A stretch of DNA of 64,000 nucleotides from Nemophila menziesii (Eukaryota; Streptophyta; Magnoliopsida; Boraginales; Hydrophyllaceae), in the NCBI GenBank assembly GCA_029959085.1, contig JARWIR010000023.1, forward strand, positions 9,003,860 to 9,067,859. The letters run 5' to 3'. Of this stretch, positions 48,017 through 58,250 are shown piece after piece. The position numbers and the translations under genes are program-made. Position 1 is the stretch's first letter. Each line of letters starts with the position of its first letter. The notes below the pieces were generated by a model. It had not been told where the DNA came from. It ran no database searches and saw only the letters and a list, made by a program, of their open reading frames with translations.

Positions 48017-48034
48017 TGGCGCCGCTACCGGGGA
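48017..48034 (+). promoter_or_regulatory. Primer binding site, full Athila element
   Basis: TGGCGCCGCTACCGGGGA, tRNA-Asp type, 21 bp after the 5' LTR. Confidence 0.8.
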
Positions 48035-48138
48035 CTACATCGTTAGTCCTTGTGCATATATCTTGTGCTTTTATTTTTAGTTAGTTCTGTTTTACGCTTT
48101 TTAGTTTTTAGTTTTTGTTTTTTCAGATTTAGTTACAG

Positions 48139-49950
48139 ATGGAGAACCCAAGGAGACTTGAGCTAACCATCGAGTTCAGAGTGGAGCCACGAGGAATTCG
48201 AGCTCCAGACATCCAAGCCGCTAAATTTAAACCTGATCCTGGGATGCTAGCTCAGTTTTCATCTCATGGATTATTCAGCGGAGATGCACATCAAGATCCG
48301 ATCCGATATATTCAGAAATTCATGCAGATCTGTGATGCTTATATCGTAAGAGGAGTTACTAGGGAGCAAGTATATTACCTGATGTTCCAGTTCTTCTTGA
48401 CCGGATGTGCAAGCGATTGGTACGATGCCCAATACCCTCACATTATTCCAGATTGGGACAAGCTTCAAGCAAGATTCCTAGAACGTTTCTATCTGGTTAG
48501 TAGACGTTTAAAAGATATGTTGGAGCTTGAACAATTTATGCAGAAAGAGGAAGAGAGTTTGGGTGAAGCATGGTTACGATTTACAGAGAAGAAAGCATGG
48601 TTCTCTTATCCTTATTGCATTTATTTTAGAAGACAAAAAGGACCACCACTCACCCTAAATAACATATATTTCAACATATCAAGTCATAGCCAACAGAAAG
48701 TTCGAACCCAGGAGAAGATTATAAAGCACCTAGAGCATACTATATCACAAATGGCAAGTACATTACAAACTAGGCCAAAAGGGCAACTCCCAAGTGATAC
48801 CATTGCTCCTAAAGATGATTCTTGCCATGCAGTTGAGTTGCGAAGTGGAAAACAACTACCTCCACCTAGACCAGAAACAGAACCAGTCCCTATTCCAGAA
48901 CAAAGGGGGGAAGAAATAATCAGAGATACAGTCAAGGAGGTAGTTAAACCAAAGAGTGTCCAAGCCAAGATACCTGAAACGCCAAGAAAACCAGTGGAAC
49001 TCAATACACGCCCTCCACCACCATACCCTTCACGTGTCAGAAAGAAGGACAATGACCTGGAATTCAAGAAGTTCATTGACATGTTGAAGAAATTGGAAGT
49101 TAATATACCCCTTGTTGAAGCTCTCAAGAGGATGCCAAGCTACATGAAATTCATGAAAGACATTCTCTCCAACAAGCGAAGTATAGAGACTGGGGAACCA
49201 ATTGGATTACCTAGGGAGTGCAGTGCTATATGTCAGAGTGAGTTACCACCGAAACTAGAAGATCCCGGAAGTTTTACAATTCCTATCGGCATTGGAGAAA
49301 GTTGGACCGGGAAAGCATTATGTGATTTAGGTGCGAGCATCAATCTCATGCCTAAAACCCTGTTCGAGAAGCTTAATATCGGAGAAGTAGTGCCTACATC
49401 TGTGGTACTACAAATGGCGGATCGCTCCCTCTCACGACCAATAGGTAAAATTGAAGATGTTTTAGTCAAAGTTGGCTCTTTTATTTTTCCTTGTGATTTT
49501 ATTATCCTTGACTACGACGCGGATAAGAATGTCCCCATCATTTTGGGTAGACCATGTTTAGCCACGGGGCGTACACTAATCGATGTTGAGAATGGTGAGT
49601 TGATCATGAGAGTACAAGGCGAACAGATACTATTTAATGTGTTTCAGGCAATGAAATATCCTAAGGCGAAAGACGAGTGCTTCAAGGTGGATGTCATTGA
49701 AAAAATTACGCAAGAAGTCTTCAATGAAGAAAACTTAGGTGATGATCTTGACGAAGCCTTAGCACCTGAAACACCAGAACTCGAGATTCCCCCTGAAGAT
49801 GTTGCTGCATTAGGATTAAATGTGCGAGAACTACTTCGAGAGCCAGGTGACATTGAACCAATGAAACAACCATCGATAATATGTCCACCTGTTCTCGAAG
49901 AAAAACCACTTCCTGATCACCTACGCTATGCATATCTAGGTACGAACAAA
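48139..49950 (+). pseudogene. gag-pr: Athila gag-protease
   Basis: Open frame from ATG 48139. It runs physically to 50154, but about the last 65 codons are out of frame after a one-base deletion in the A run at 49948-49951. Gag core at residues ~10-150 (DPIRYIQKFMQICDAY, MFQFFLTGCASDWYDAQYP, WDKLQARFLERFY). Residues ~154-170 derive from the LTR-B end, and the zinc-knuckle region expected after the core is missing. The link to protease resumes at TISQMASTLQ and QLPSDT, then VELRSGKQLPPP. The aspartic protease has CDLGASINLMPKTLF at 395 and IILGRPCLATGRTLIDV at about 470-486. Gag packages RNA; protease cleaves the polyprotein. The missing nucleocapsid would prevent normal packaging. Confidence 0.9.
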
Positions 49951-51380
49951 ATTTGCCTGTTATTATTTCTGCTAACCTTTCAGGTCCTCAAGAGGAGAAG
50001 CTACTTCAAGTACTTCGAGCAAACAAAGAAGCAATTGGATGGACTATTGCCGACATCAAGGGAATTAGTCCTTCCGTTTGCAAACACAAAATCATTCTTG
50101 AGAACGAAGGTGGGCGATCTATTGAAGGACAGAGAAGACTCATGCCAGCTATGAAAGAAGTAGTAAGGAAGGAAGTTATCAAGTTGTTAGACGCAGGAAT
50201 TATCTATCCGATTGCTAGCAGTGATTGGGTTAGTCCAGTGCAATGTGATCCGAAGAAAGGAGGTATCACTACCATCCTTAATGATCAAGGCGAAGCCATA
50301 CCATCAAGACCAGTTGTGGGGTGGCGAGTGTGCATGGATTACCGAAGACTGAACAAAGCAACAAAGAAAGATCACTTCCCGCTACCATTCATTCATCAGA
50401 TGCTAGACAAACTTGCAGGGAGAGAATATTATTGTTTCCTAGACGGATATTCGGGTTATAATCAGATTTGTGTGGATCCCCTCGATCAACACAAAACAAC
50501 TTTTACATATCCGTTTGGTACTTTTGCTTATAGAAGACTGCCGTTTGGTTTATGCAATGCACCTGTCACGTTCCAGAGATGCATGATGGCCATATTTTGG
50601 GACATGATTGATAAATACTTGGAGGTTTTTATGGATGATTTTTCGGTGTTTGGAGACAGTTTTGATGATTGTTTGAGTAATCTTGAGAAAGTCCTTGTGA
50701 GATGTAGAGAAAAAGATCTTGTGCTTAATTGGGAAAAATGCCACTTCATGGTTCAAGAGGGAATTGTGTTGGGACATAAAGTTTCGAAGGTAGGGATGGA
50801 AGTTGATCGTGCTAAAATTGAGGTTATCAAAACACTACCACCTCCAGTTTCTGTTAAAGGAGTGAGAAGTTTCTTGGGTCACGCAGGATTTTATCGAAGA
50901 TTTATTAAAGATTTCTCCAAGATCGCCAAACCGCTTTGCTCGTTACTTCAAAAGGATACTCCTTTTAATTTTACTGAAGAATGTCTTCAAGCGTTCTTGA
51001 CGATTAAGGAAAAACTGATCTCTACACCTATTGTTATACCTCCTGATTGGAAAGCTCCGTTTGAACTTATGTGTGATGCTAGTGATCACGCTATGGGTGT
51101 TGTGTTGGTACAGAGGAAAGACAAGATTTTTCACACGATTTATTATGCAAGTAAGACTTTCAACGCTGCCCAAATGAATTATACAGTAACGGAGAAAGAG
51201 ATGTTGGACGTGGTTTACGCTTTCGATAAATTTCGTCCCTTTTTGGTTGGGAAGAGAACTATTGTATACACGGACCATTCAGCTATTAGGTACCTCATGG
51301 AGAAAAAGGACGCTAAGCCGCGTCTCATTAGATGGGTACTATTGCTTCAAGAATTCGACATCGATATTCGAGACCGAAAG
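49951..51380 (+). pseudogene. rt-rh: Athila reverse transcriptase-RNase H
   Basis: Continues gag-PR after the 49950 frameshift: [20 protein letters not shown], then [12 protein letters not shown] motifs in order: [60 protein letters not shown], and the active site [11 protein letters not shown] (Met-Asp-Asp at codons 50631-50639). The connection has [20 protein letters not shown]. RNase H has [15 protein letters not shown] and [10 protein letters not shown]. These are the hallmarks of Ty3/gypsy RT, closest to Athila ([16 protein letters not shown]). All visible catalytic residues are intact. The frame is lost again at 51380-51381, where one G is missing, just before the integrase. Confidence 0.92.
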
Positions 51381-52795
51381 GATGTGATAACCAAGTTGCG
51401 GACCACTTATCAAGGCTCGATGGATCTAATGCGAACAAAGAACCATTGTTGGTTAAAGAGGTATTCCCTGATGAACAACTTTTTGCTATTAAACGTGCTT
51501 TTGTGCCATGGTATGCAGATCTAGTCAACCTCATTGTGAGTGGTGTCTTTCCCAAAGATTTCCACCCACAACAAAGACAAAGATTGAGCCACCAGGCCAA
51601 ACAGTATTATTGGGATGAACCGTACCTCTGGAAGATATGTAGTGACCAAGTGGTTCGAAGATGCGTACATGAAGGTGAGATGGAGAAAATTATTGAAAGT
51701 TGTCATAGTTCACCTTATGGGGGTCACTTTAAAGGAGATAGAACCGCAGCTAAAATTCTTCAATCCGGATTCTATTGGCCCACCATACACAAAGATTGTC
51801 ATCGTTTCGTCCAGTCATGTGACAGTTGCCAGCACACCGGCAATATATCAAAGAGAGACGCGATGCCGCTTAATAATATTCTTGAAGTTGAAATCTTTGA
51901 TGTATGGGGAATAGATTTCATGGGACCTTTCATCACTTCCTATGGAAATCTTTATATTTTGCTTGCGGTAGACTATGTATCCAAATGGGTAGAAGCAGTG
52001 GCAGCACCAAAGAACGATGCTCAAACTGTGATTAAATTCTTAAAATCAAACATCTTTTCAAGACATGGTACGCCACGTGTGCTAATCAGTGATAAAGGTA
52101 CCCACTTTCTTAATGCTCCCTTGAGACATTTTCTTAAAAAGTTTGGAGTGAAACACCGTACTTCAACCGGTTATCACCCACAAACTAACGGTTAAGCTGA
52201 AGTTTCCAACCGGGAAATCAAATCTATTCTTGAGAAGACCGTGAATAGATCGAGGAAAGACTGGTCTTTAAAGCTAAATGATGCTCTCTGGGCATACATA
52301 ACAGCATTTAAAACACCAGTTGGGGCATCTCCATATCGCATGGTCTACGGTAAAGCGTGTCATCTACCGATTGAACTTGAAGCTCGAGCCTACTGGGCTA
52401 TTAAAACTCTGAATCTAGACCCAGACTTGGCCGGGAAGCAAAGGATGATGCAGTTGAACGAATTGGAGGAGCTTCGTTATCTTGCCTATGAAAATTCACG
52501 TCTCTATAAAGAGAAAACAAAGCGATGGCATGATAAACAGCTCCGTCCAAAGCATCTCAAGATAGGACAAAAGGTTTTATTATACAACTCTCGATTTTCG
52601 AACTACCCAGGAAAGCTTAAATCTCGTTGGGGAGGACCTTACATTGTTACAAAAGTCACACCGCATGGAGCGATTGAGATTGAAAATCCAGCCGAGCAAC
52701 GGGCATTCATGGTGAATGGCCAGCGTTTGAAGAGATACTATGATAGTGAGGACTTTGGGCAAGGGGAGAAAATCTACCTTGTTGAATGCGCTTAG
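51381..52795 (+). pseudogene. int: Athila integrase
   Basis: Frame restored after the G deletion: [17 protein letters not shown]. The HHCC zinc finger is at about 51700-51845 (CHSSPYGGHFKGDR ... FVQSCDSCQHTG). The catalytic core has VWGIDFMGPFITSYG, ISDKGTHFLNAP and HPQTNG, then a TAA at 52193-52195 where Gln is expected ([15 protein letters not shown]). The Glu just after the stop is the expected third member of the D-D-E triad. The C-terminal part (52241-52795) contains [23 protein letters not shown] and the GPY/F-type [11 protein letters not shown]. Integrase inserts the cDNA. The nonsense codon makes it non-functional. Confidence 0.92.
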
Positions 52796-53731
52796 CCTGA
52801 GGTACAGGTCTAACTCAAAGACGTTAAACAAAAGTGCTCTTGGGAGACACCCCTTGTTTTTAATTGCTTTTTATATTAGTTGTTTTTACTTTGTAGTGTA
52901 GAATTTTAAGTTAGTGTATATTTTTAATTGTGTTTTCAAGCTAATGGGAGAGAAAGGTAGTGTGTTATTGTGCAGGAAACAAGTTTGGGGTCGAAAGGAA
53001 AAATCTGGAGGAACTTCAAGCCTGGCGCGGACTACCCCATGGTCCGCAGGGATGCACCGCGCCCCAAAAACCCGTACCACGGGTTAGGTACCACGGGTTT
53101 TATCCAGAAAGTAAAAAAAAATTCGAAGGACAGGCGCGGTACACCGGACCCTAGTCCGCACGCCTAAAACACGTGCAACGGGGTCGGGTACCACGGGTTT
53201 TTTGACGGACATGCCGCGGACTACCCCCTGCACCGCACCCCTGGTCCGCACGCCTAAAACACGTGCCACGGGGTGCTAGCTCGGGTATTATCCAGTGGGC
53301 AAAAATTTGGAGCAACAGAAGCTGCGGTACACCACAGGGTTTCATCCGGTGCACCGCAAGGAGGCGGTTTGTGAAGGAATTCTTTTCCTAATCAAATTCT
53401 TACCTTATGAGATTAACCCCAGCCTTCCATACACGAAATTTTCAGACCCAAACCCTATATATTAACCTTAAAGCTTGTGCAAACCTTCACAATTAACACA
53501 ACAACTCATCAAATCCTCTCCATCATCTTCCATAAACACAATCCTTCATCAAATTCATCACACTACACCATTAAAACACCATCAAATTCATCAAGCTTTA
53601 AAGTTTTCTTCCAAGATCACTCAATTAACCTTTCTCTTTCATCAATTCCAAGCAACAACATCAAGCTACACCAATTTTCCTTAAACTTTTAATCCATCCT
53701 TGGTATAACTTGAGTTGTGGGTAAAACAAGC
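52796..53731 (+). other. Post-integrase region with GC-rich repeats
   Basis: The conserved block at 52823-52868 (AAACAAAAGTGCTCTTGGGA, then GACACCCC) is shared with the LTR-B element. From about 53010 to 53370 the base composition becomes GC-rich, with dispersed repeats of TACCACGGGTT, ACACGTGC and GGTCCGC. A CA-rich, T-rich tract follows (53480-53690). Open frames across the GC-rich part are Pro/Arg artefacts; no gene is called. Confidence 0.6.
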
Positions 53732-54199
53732 ATGACTAACAGATCTGAAGCTATGTAATACAAGAGAAAGTGTTCAATCCTTGGGAAGAATAAGAGATTG
53801 CCTAATGCTACCATTGAAAAACCCATCAATCTTGATGAGGTTTCTGAAGAATCAAAAGAAAAGGCACCTGAACAACCACTACCAAAGAAGAGATTAACAG
53901 CTAGAATGTCCACACCATCAAGGAGGCCTTTAGACAGGATAAAAATCCAAGACCAAGGTTCTTCTACCTCTTCTTCAAAAATTGCTTATGATCTTCCTCC
54001 TTGGGCTATTCAGTTACAGAACAAATTTGAAAGATTACGTGAAGATAACAAAGACCTTTGGGTAGAAATCATGCAATTGGAAACAAAGATAGAGAATTCG
54101 ACCTTGTACAAGGATATAGATGATTACACCGATCCATCAGCTTCAGAAGATGAGGTTGATATGATGGATCTCTATGGCCAACCAGGTAGGTCATTCTAA
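53732..54199 (+). pseudogene. Athila third ORF (env-position small protein)
   Basis: ATG 53732, nonsense TAA at 53756, then open to 54199; about 155 codons in all. Basic N-terminus (YKRKCSILGKNKRLP), Lys/Pro/Ser-rich middle (KKRLTARMSTPSRRP), then a coiled-coil-like helix (FERLREDNKDLWVEIMQLET) and an acidic tail. It lies between integrase and the 3' LTR, where many Athila elements carry a longer env-like ORF. No signal peptide, membrane segment or envelope motif is visible, so the name env is not justified. It could also be the remnant of a larger ORF. Confidence 0.45.
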
Positions 54200-55729
54200 T
54201 TTTTCTCAATAGCTTGGATGCATTAGGTAGTTTAGTTAGTTTTATTTTAAATTTTATTCCATTCTTGAGTCTTTTTCGAGTCGTGGGGACACGGCTCACT
54301 TTTGAGTTGGGGGTGGGGATTCGTTGTCCTCATCGTCCTTTTCGTTTTTTGCATAAAATTTAAATTTTTTAGGTTGAATTAAGGCATAGAATATCTTGAA
54401 TGTACCTATGTGAGCATGATTTTATTAGGTCAATGATAGTAAGTAGTATGTTTTTGAAAGATGCAACAAATTTGTTTAGATGCATGTATGAAAACAGGAA
54501 ATAAAGGATAGAAAAGTTAATGAGCAATGCTAAGAAATCACGTTGAAACTTAGGGATAGTTATTTGGTGTGTAGAACGTGAGGTTTAAAATTAGTTGAAA
54601 ACCCACTTTTCTATGAACTAATACTGAAAACGTAACGAAATCCGGTAGTTAGAAAAATGACTAAGGCAGTTCTTTCATGATAAAACACTTGAAGCCTTTA
54701 GACTCTCTCACCCTTTTGTTTGATAATATTGTCATTATCCGTCTTAGCCCCTCAGAACCATTCTAAAGCCTTTTATTTGAAACACATTATAATCCATACC
54801 CTAGTTTGTAGGACTTATCTATATGACCCGCACTCGAATCGCAAAACCTGAGACACTCGTTTTCGAGCTTGAGTTTTGGGTGGTGGGTTTCATCATTAGG
54901 GAACTTTGGGCATTGGGAATTATATTTGTGATTTTATTGATGATGGAATTGTTATTATTGTAACCTTTTGCCGGGGTAATAGTGAATGAAAAAGAAGCTA
55001 CGAGCTAATTTTGCCAACAAGGGCATTAAAAAGAATGAGTATATATATGGAAAAAAAATAGTGTGATATCTCAACATCAAAAGAGAATCAAAGCTATACA
55101 AAAGAAAAAATTGAATTGAAAAGAAAATATATATTCGGACCGGCAAAGTGGATTTTATATCATCAAAGGTTTTAATTGGGATTATTGGGGATGCACATTA
55201 AAAAGCATCAATAAATTGGGTTGAGTGAGAACATCTTCGAGTGAAAACTCAAGCTCTAGGGCGATTCGTTGATGGCTAGTGAGGAGAGAGCCAAAAGCTC
55301 ACTTTTCACTATCCAAATATACCACACCCGTCCTTAAGCCAAGTTATAACCAAGACCTTAGGATTTCTAACTACTAGATGGAGAAACAATTGAGATATTA
55401 GGTAGTAGGTAAGTGGACCATTGGATGCTGTATTTAGGACCTATGAACAACCTATAGCCATTAACCTGAACTAAGTTCTCATCCTCTCATTCTGGCATTG
55501 CGAAATTAATCTTAACTTGAATTTATGGATTGTTGATTGCATGTGTATTAGGCATATTTGTGCATTATTTCTTGAGCATTACTACATGAGAATTTTTGGA
55601 ATTTATGCTCTAGGATCATTCATTATATTCTGTTTTTGTTCTCCTCCGACTTCTTCTTGTTTATTTTGACTACCCTACTGTTCTTTACTTTTATTGTATC
55701 GGGACAATACAACTTTGAGTTGGGGGTCT
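54200..55729 (+). mobile_element. Athila 3' non-coding region
   Basis: About 1.5 kb with no ORF. A hairpin GAGTCGTG-GGGA-CACGGCTC lies at 54278-54297 (one G-U pair), followed at once by a G-rich tract (GAGTTGGGGGTGGGGATTCG, 54304-54323). Both are conserved in the antisense LTR-C internal regions at 18460-19990, 34134-35655 and 41517-42879. The region ends at the PPT. Confidence 0.75.
55716..55729 (+). promoter_or_regulatory. Polypurine tract, LTR-A
   Basis: TGAGTTGGGGGTCT directly before the 3' LTR start TGATGTCTCC: a purine-rich tract in the position of the plus-strand primer. A very similar G-rich tract lies 1.4 kb upstream at 54304. Confidence 0.75.
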
Positions 55730-57194
55730 TGATGTCTCCTCATTTGTGATAAGAAAATATACTCATGAGACATCATTTTAGGCTTATTTATTAGTTTATA
55801 GGTTGATTTTAGCTTAATTTAGTGCACTTTCCTATTTTGAGTCTTGATTTGTAGAATTATTATTTTTAGAGCATATTGGGTTTAATTGTTTATTTAGTGT
55901 GAAGCTTTAAAGATAATTATGGAGATTAATTAGAGTCCAAGTCAAAGACTACAACTTATGGAAAGAGATTTGCATGGAAATTGGAGATAAGGAAACAATT
56001 GCTAAAAAGATGGAAAAGGAAAAGCTGCGTAAATTTGGGATTCTGCACACACGTCTAAAGATTGGTGTTTTTACCTAAGAAATAGGCCGATTTTGGAGAT
56101 TTCCTTCTCATGGGTCAATATAATTCTGTTGCGATTCTTTTGGTATCTTATGGAGCAAAATCCGACCAATAACGAAGAAGATACACTCAAAACAGCGCAG
56201 CAGTGTTTATCTTACGAATTTGAGTTGGGCTAGGAGTCTATTACTTAACTTATCTTTAAAGAAACGAATTAGGTCAACCTCTACACTATAAATACAGCCT
56301 CTTAACACTCTTAAATCATCCTTGGTGAAACCTTAAACCAAGAGGAAGCTTAGAACACAAGAGAGAAGTTTGGAAGGAGCTGTTCATCAACAATGTCTCC
56401 TTCTACCTTTAATTTTGTAATTTCTTTCTTTTCTTGCATGAACTTAATTTCTTTAGCTTAAGTTTTAGCATATATGTATGAACCCTAGTTTTGATTGACA
56501 TCTATCTAATTTGGGAATTTAATGTTTTAAATAGAATTATAGTTTTTATTCTCTGTTTATGTGTGTGGATTTATATTCTGTGTTCTTGTGGACTGCAGCC
56601 ATTAGAATTACCATCTAGTAATTAGGATACCATTGACAACGGTGTTTAATTACATGTGTAGCACATAACGTTTAGTTTTAGGTTTGATCTGACAACCCAA
56701 CCTAGCTAGATAATCACTATGGTTTAGTCTTTGTGACTATTTACCAATTACAGGAAAAGTTTGCTTAGGAAGCCTTATTGACACAGGTAAATCCTATTTG
56801 AAACTACCGATAGCATATTGGGACCGATTAGGGAAATACTACATAATTCACCTTTACATGTTTAGAACGGCAAAACTAGTGGGGATTACATGCTAATAAC
56901 TTAAGCTATCTTCTCATATTACTTCTCTTTCATATTTATTTTTCTGTCTTTTAATTCTTAGTTTTAATTTAGTTAATTAGAAAATCAAACAAAAATCTAT
57001 TTATCTTTACCTTTATTTGCGTTTAGTTGTTCTAGCTTTAATTATTTGCACTTGCTATTTGCATAAGATTCCTCTAACCTCTGTAGTCTCTGCGGAACGA
57101 ATCTTTATCTAAAACTTGCATACGATCTGTATACTTGCAGAACCATGTAGTTTTAGGGTGTTTTTGCACTTTATTTATATCTTATTTTATCACA
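55730..57194 (+). mobile_element. LTR-A, 3' LTR that is also a 5' LTR
   Basis: 1465 bp, inverted-repeat module at 55730-55775, TATAAAT at 56287-56293. It follows a PPT and so closes the full element, but it is itself followed by a primer site and gag, so it also opens a second internal region. The unit is LTR-internal-LTR-internal with no flanking target DNA between. Confidence 0.9.
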
Positions 57195-57215
57195 CCCTAG
57201 GCCCCACCAAGTTTT

Positions 57216-57233
57216 TGGCGCCGCTGCCGGGGA
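57216..57233 (+). promoter_or_regulatory. Primer binding site after third LTR-A
   Basis: TGGCGCCGCTGCCGGGGA: one mismatch to the tRNA-Asp complement, the best-preserved primer site in the window. Confidence 0.85.
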
Positions 57234-57337
57234 ATATATCGTTAGTCCTTGTGCATATATCTTGTGCTTTTATTTTTAGTTAGTTCTATTTTACGCTTTT
57301 TAGTTTTTAGTTTTTGTTTTTTCAGATTTAGTTACAG

Positions 57338-57881
57338 ATGGAGAACCCAAGGAGACTTGAGCTAACCATCGAGTTCAGAGTGGAGCCACGAGGAATTCGA
57401 GCTCCAGACATCCAAGCCGCTAAATTTAAACCTGATCCTGGGATGCTAGCTCAGTTTTCATCTCATGGATTATTCAGCGGAGATGCACATCAAGATCTGA
57501 TCCGATATATTCCGAAATTCATGCAGATCTGTGATGCTTATATCGTAAGAGGAGTTACTAGGGAGCAAGTATATTACCTGATGTTCCAGTTCTTCTTGAC
57601 CGGATGTGCAAGCGATTGGTACGATGCCCAATACCCTCATATTATTCCAGATTGGGACAAGCTTCAAGCAGGATTCCTAGACCGTTTCTATCTGGTTAGT
57701 AGACGTTTAAAAGATATGTTGGAGCTTGAACAATTTATGCAGAAAGAGGAAGAGAGTTTGGGTGAAGCATGGTTACGATTTACAGAGAAGAAAGCATGGT
57801 TCTCTTATCCTTATTGCATTTATTTTAGAAGACAAAAAGGACCACCACTCACCCTAAATAACATATATTTCAACATATCAA
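57338..57881 (+). pseudogene. Athila gag 5' fragment after third LTR-A
   Basis: Matches the first ~181 codons of the full gag with a few changes (e.g. DLIRYIPKF for DPIRYIQKF, QAGFLDRFY for QARFLERFY). It carries the same LTR-B-derived insert (57797-57847). At about 57881 it breaks into minus-strand LTR-D internal DNA; the codons after NIYFNIS are not gag. Confidence 0.88.
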
Positions 57882-58215
57882 ACTCTTTTGTGACGTTTCC
57901 TAAATTGGTAATCATCGCATCTTGTTTCTCTTCCAATACTCGGATTTTACTTTGCTTTTTCTCGTTCTAACTGAACGCCAAGATTGTCAACGTGATGATT
58001 GTTCAATTCCTTCATTTCTCGTTCTAACCTTGCTTTTTATTTTTCTTCCCTATCTCTCTTGTTCTTAGCTCGGACTTGTTTCTCGGGGTGCGAGAGCAAA
58101 CACCAAACCTATAAAACCTAAGAAGTAGCTAAACAATGAAAAGCGTAAAACTGAAAACAAAAATTAAAAATAACAATTAAAACATTACTGATAACGCCGT
58201 TGTCACATGCTAAAC
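57882..58215 (-). pseudogene. LTR-D element leader and gag start, minus strand
   Basis: On the minus strand, from the primer site, there is an A/G-rich leader, then a degraded frame with NHHVDNLGVQLEREK. It resembles the start of the 61558 gag (NIPHVEDYGIQLDEN). The element is truncated after about 330 bp by the gag fragment of LTR-A. Confidence 0.5.
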
Positions 58216-58233
58216 TCTCCGGCAGCGGCGCCA
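58216..58233 (-). promoter_or_regulatory. Primer binding site, LTR-D
   Basis: The minus strand reads TGGCGCCGCTGCCGGAGA: tRNA-Asp type with two mismatches, 17 bp from the LTR end. Confidence 0.8.
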
Positions 58234-58250
58234 AAAACTTAGTGTTTCCT

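Larger units (their letters stand above)
34283..48740. repeat. 7.23-kb tandem duplication (two copies)
   Basis: 34283-41511 is repeated at 41512-48740; the offset is 7229 bp at the left edge and 7224 bp over most of its length. I found only a handful of differences, e.g. 37465/44689 G/A, 38011-region CAA/TAA, 38301-region A/C, and a short T-run and CTTTTT length change. That points to a very recent event. The junction at 41512-41516 is the 5-bp CATAC shared by both parental sites (34283-34287 and 48736-48740). Each copy contains LTR-C internal DNA, a full LTR-B, its ORF region, a full LTR-A and the first 200 codons of gag. Confidence 0.9.

Noticed and set aside
48684..49127. 147-codon open frame on the minus strand
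   Set aside because: It lies exactly opposite gag-PR, whose motifs are clear; Ser/Gly-rich composition is the usual antisense shadow.
52960..53354. Several overlapping Pro/Arg/Gly-rich open frames on both strands
   Set aside because: They follow from GC-rich repeats in the post-integrase region; no conserved motif, and frames are not kept between repeats.
53732..54199. Retroviral-type envelope gene
   Set aside because: Position fits, but there is no signal peptide, transmembrane segment or cleavage site, and it is only ~155 codons; described as a third ORF instead.
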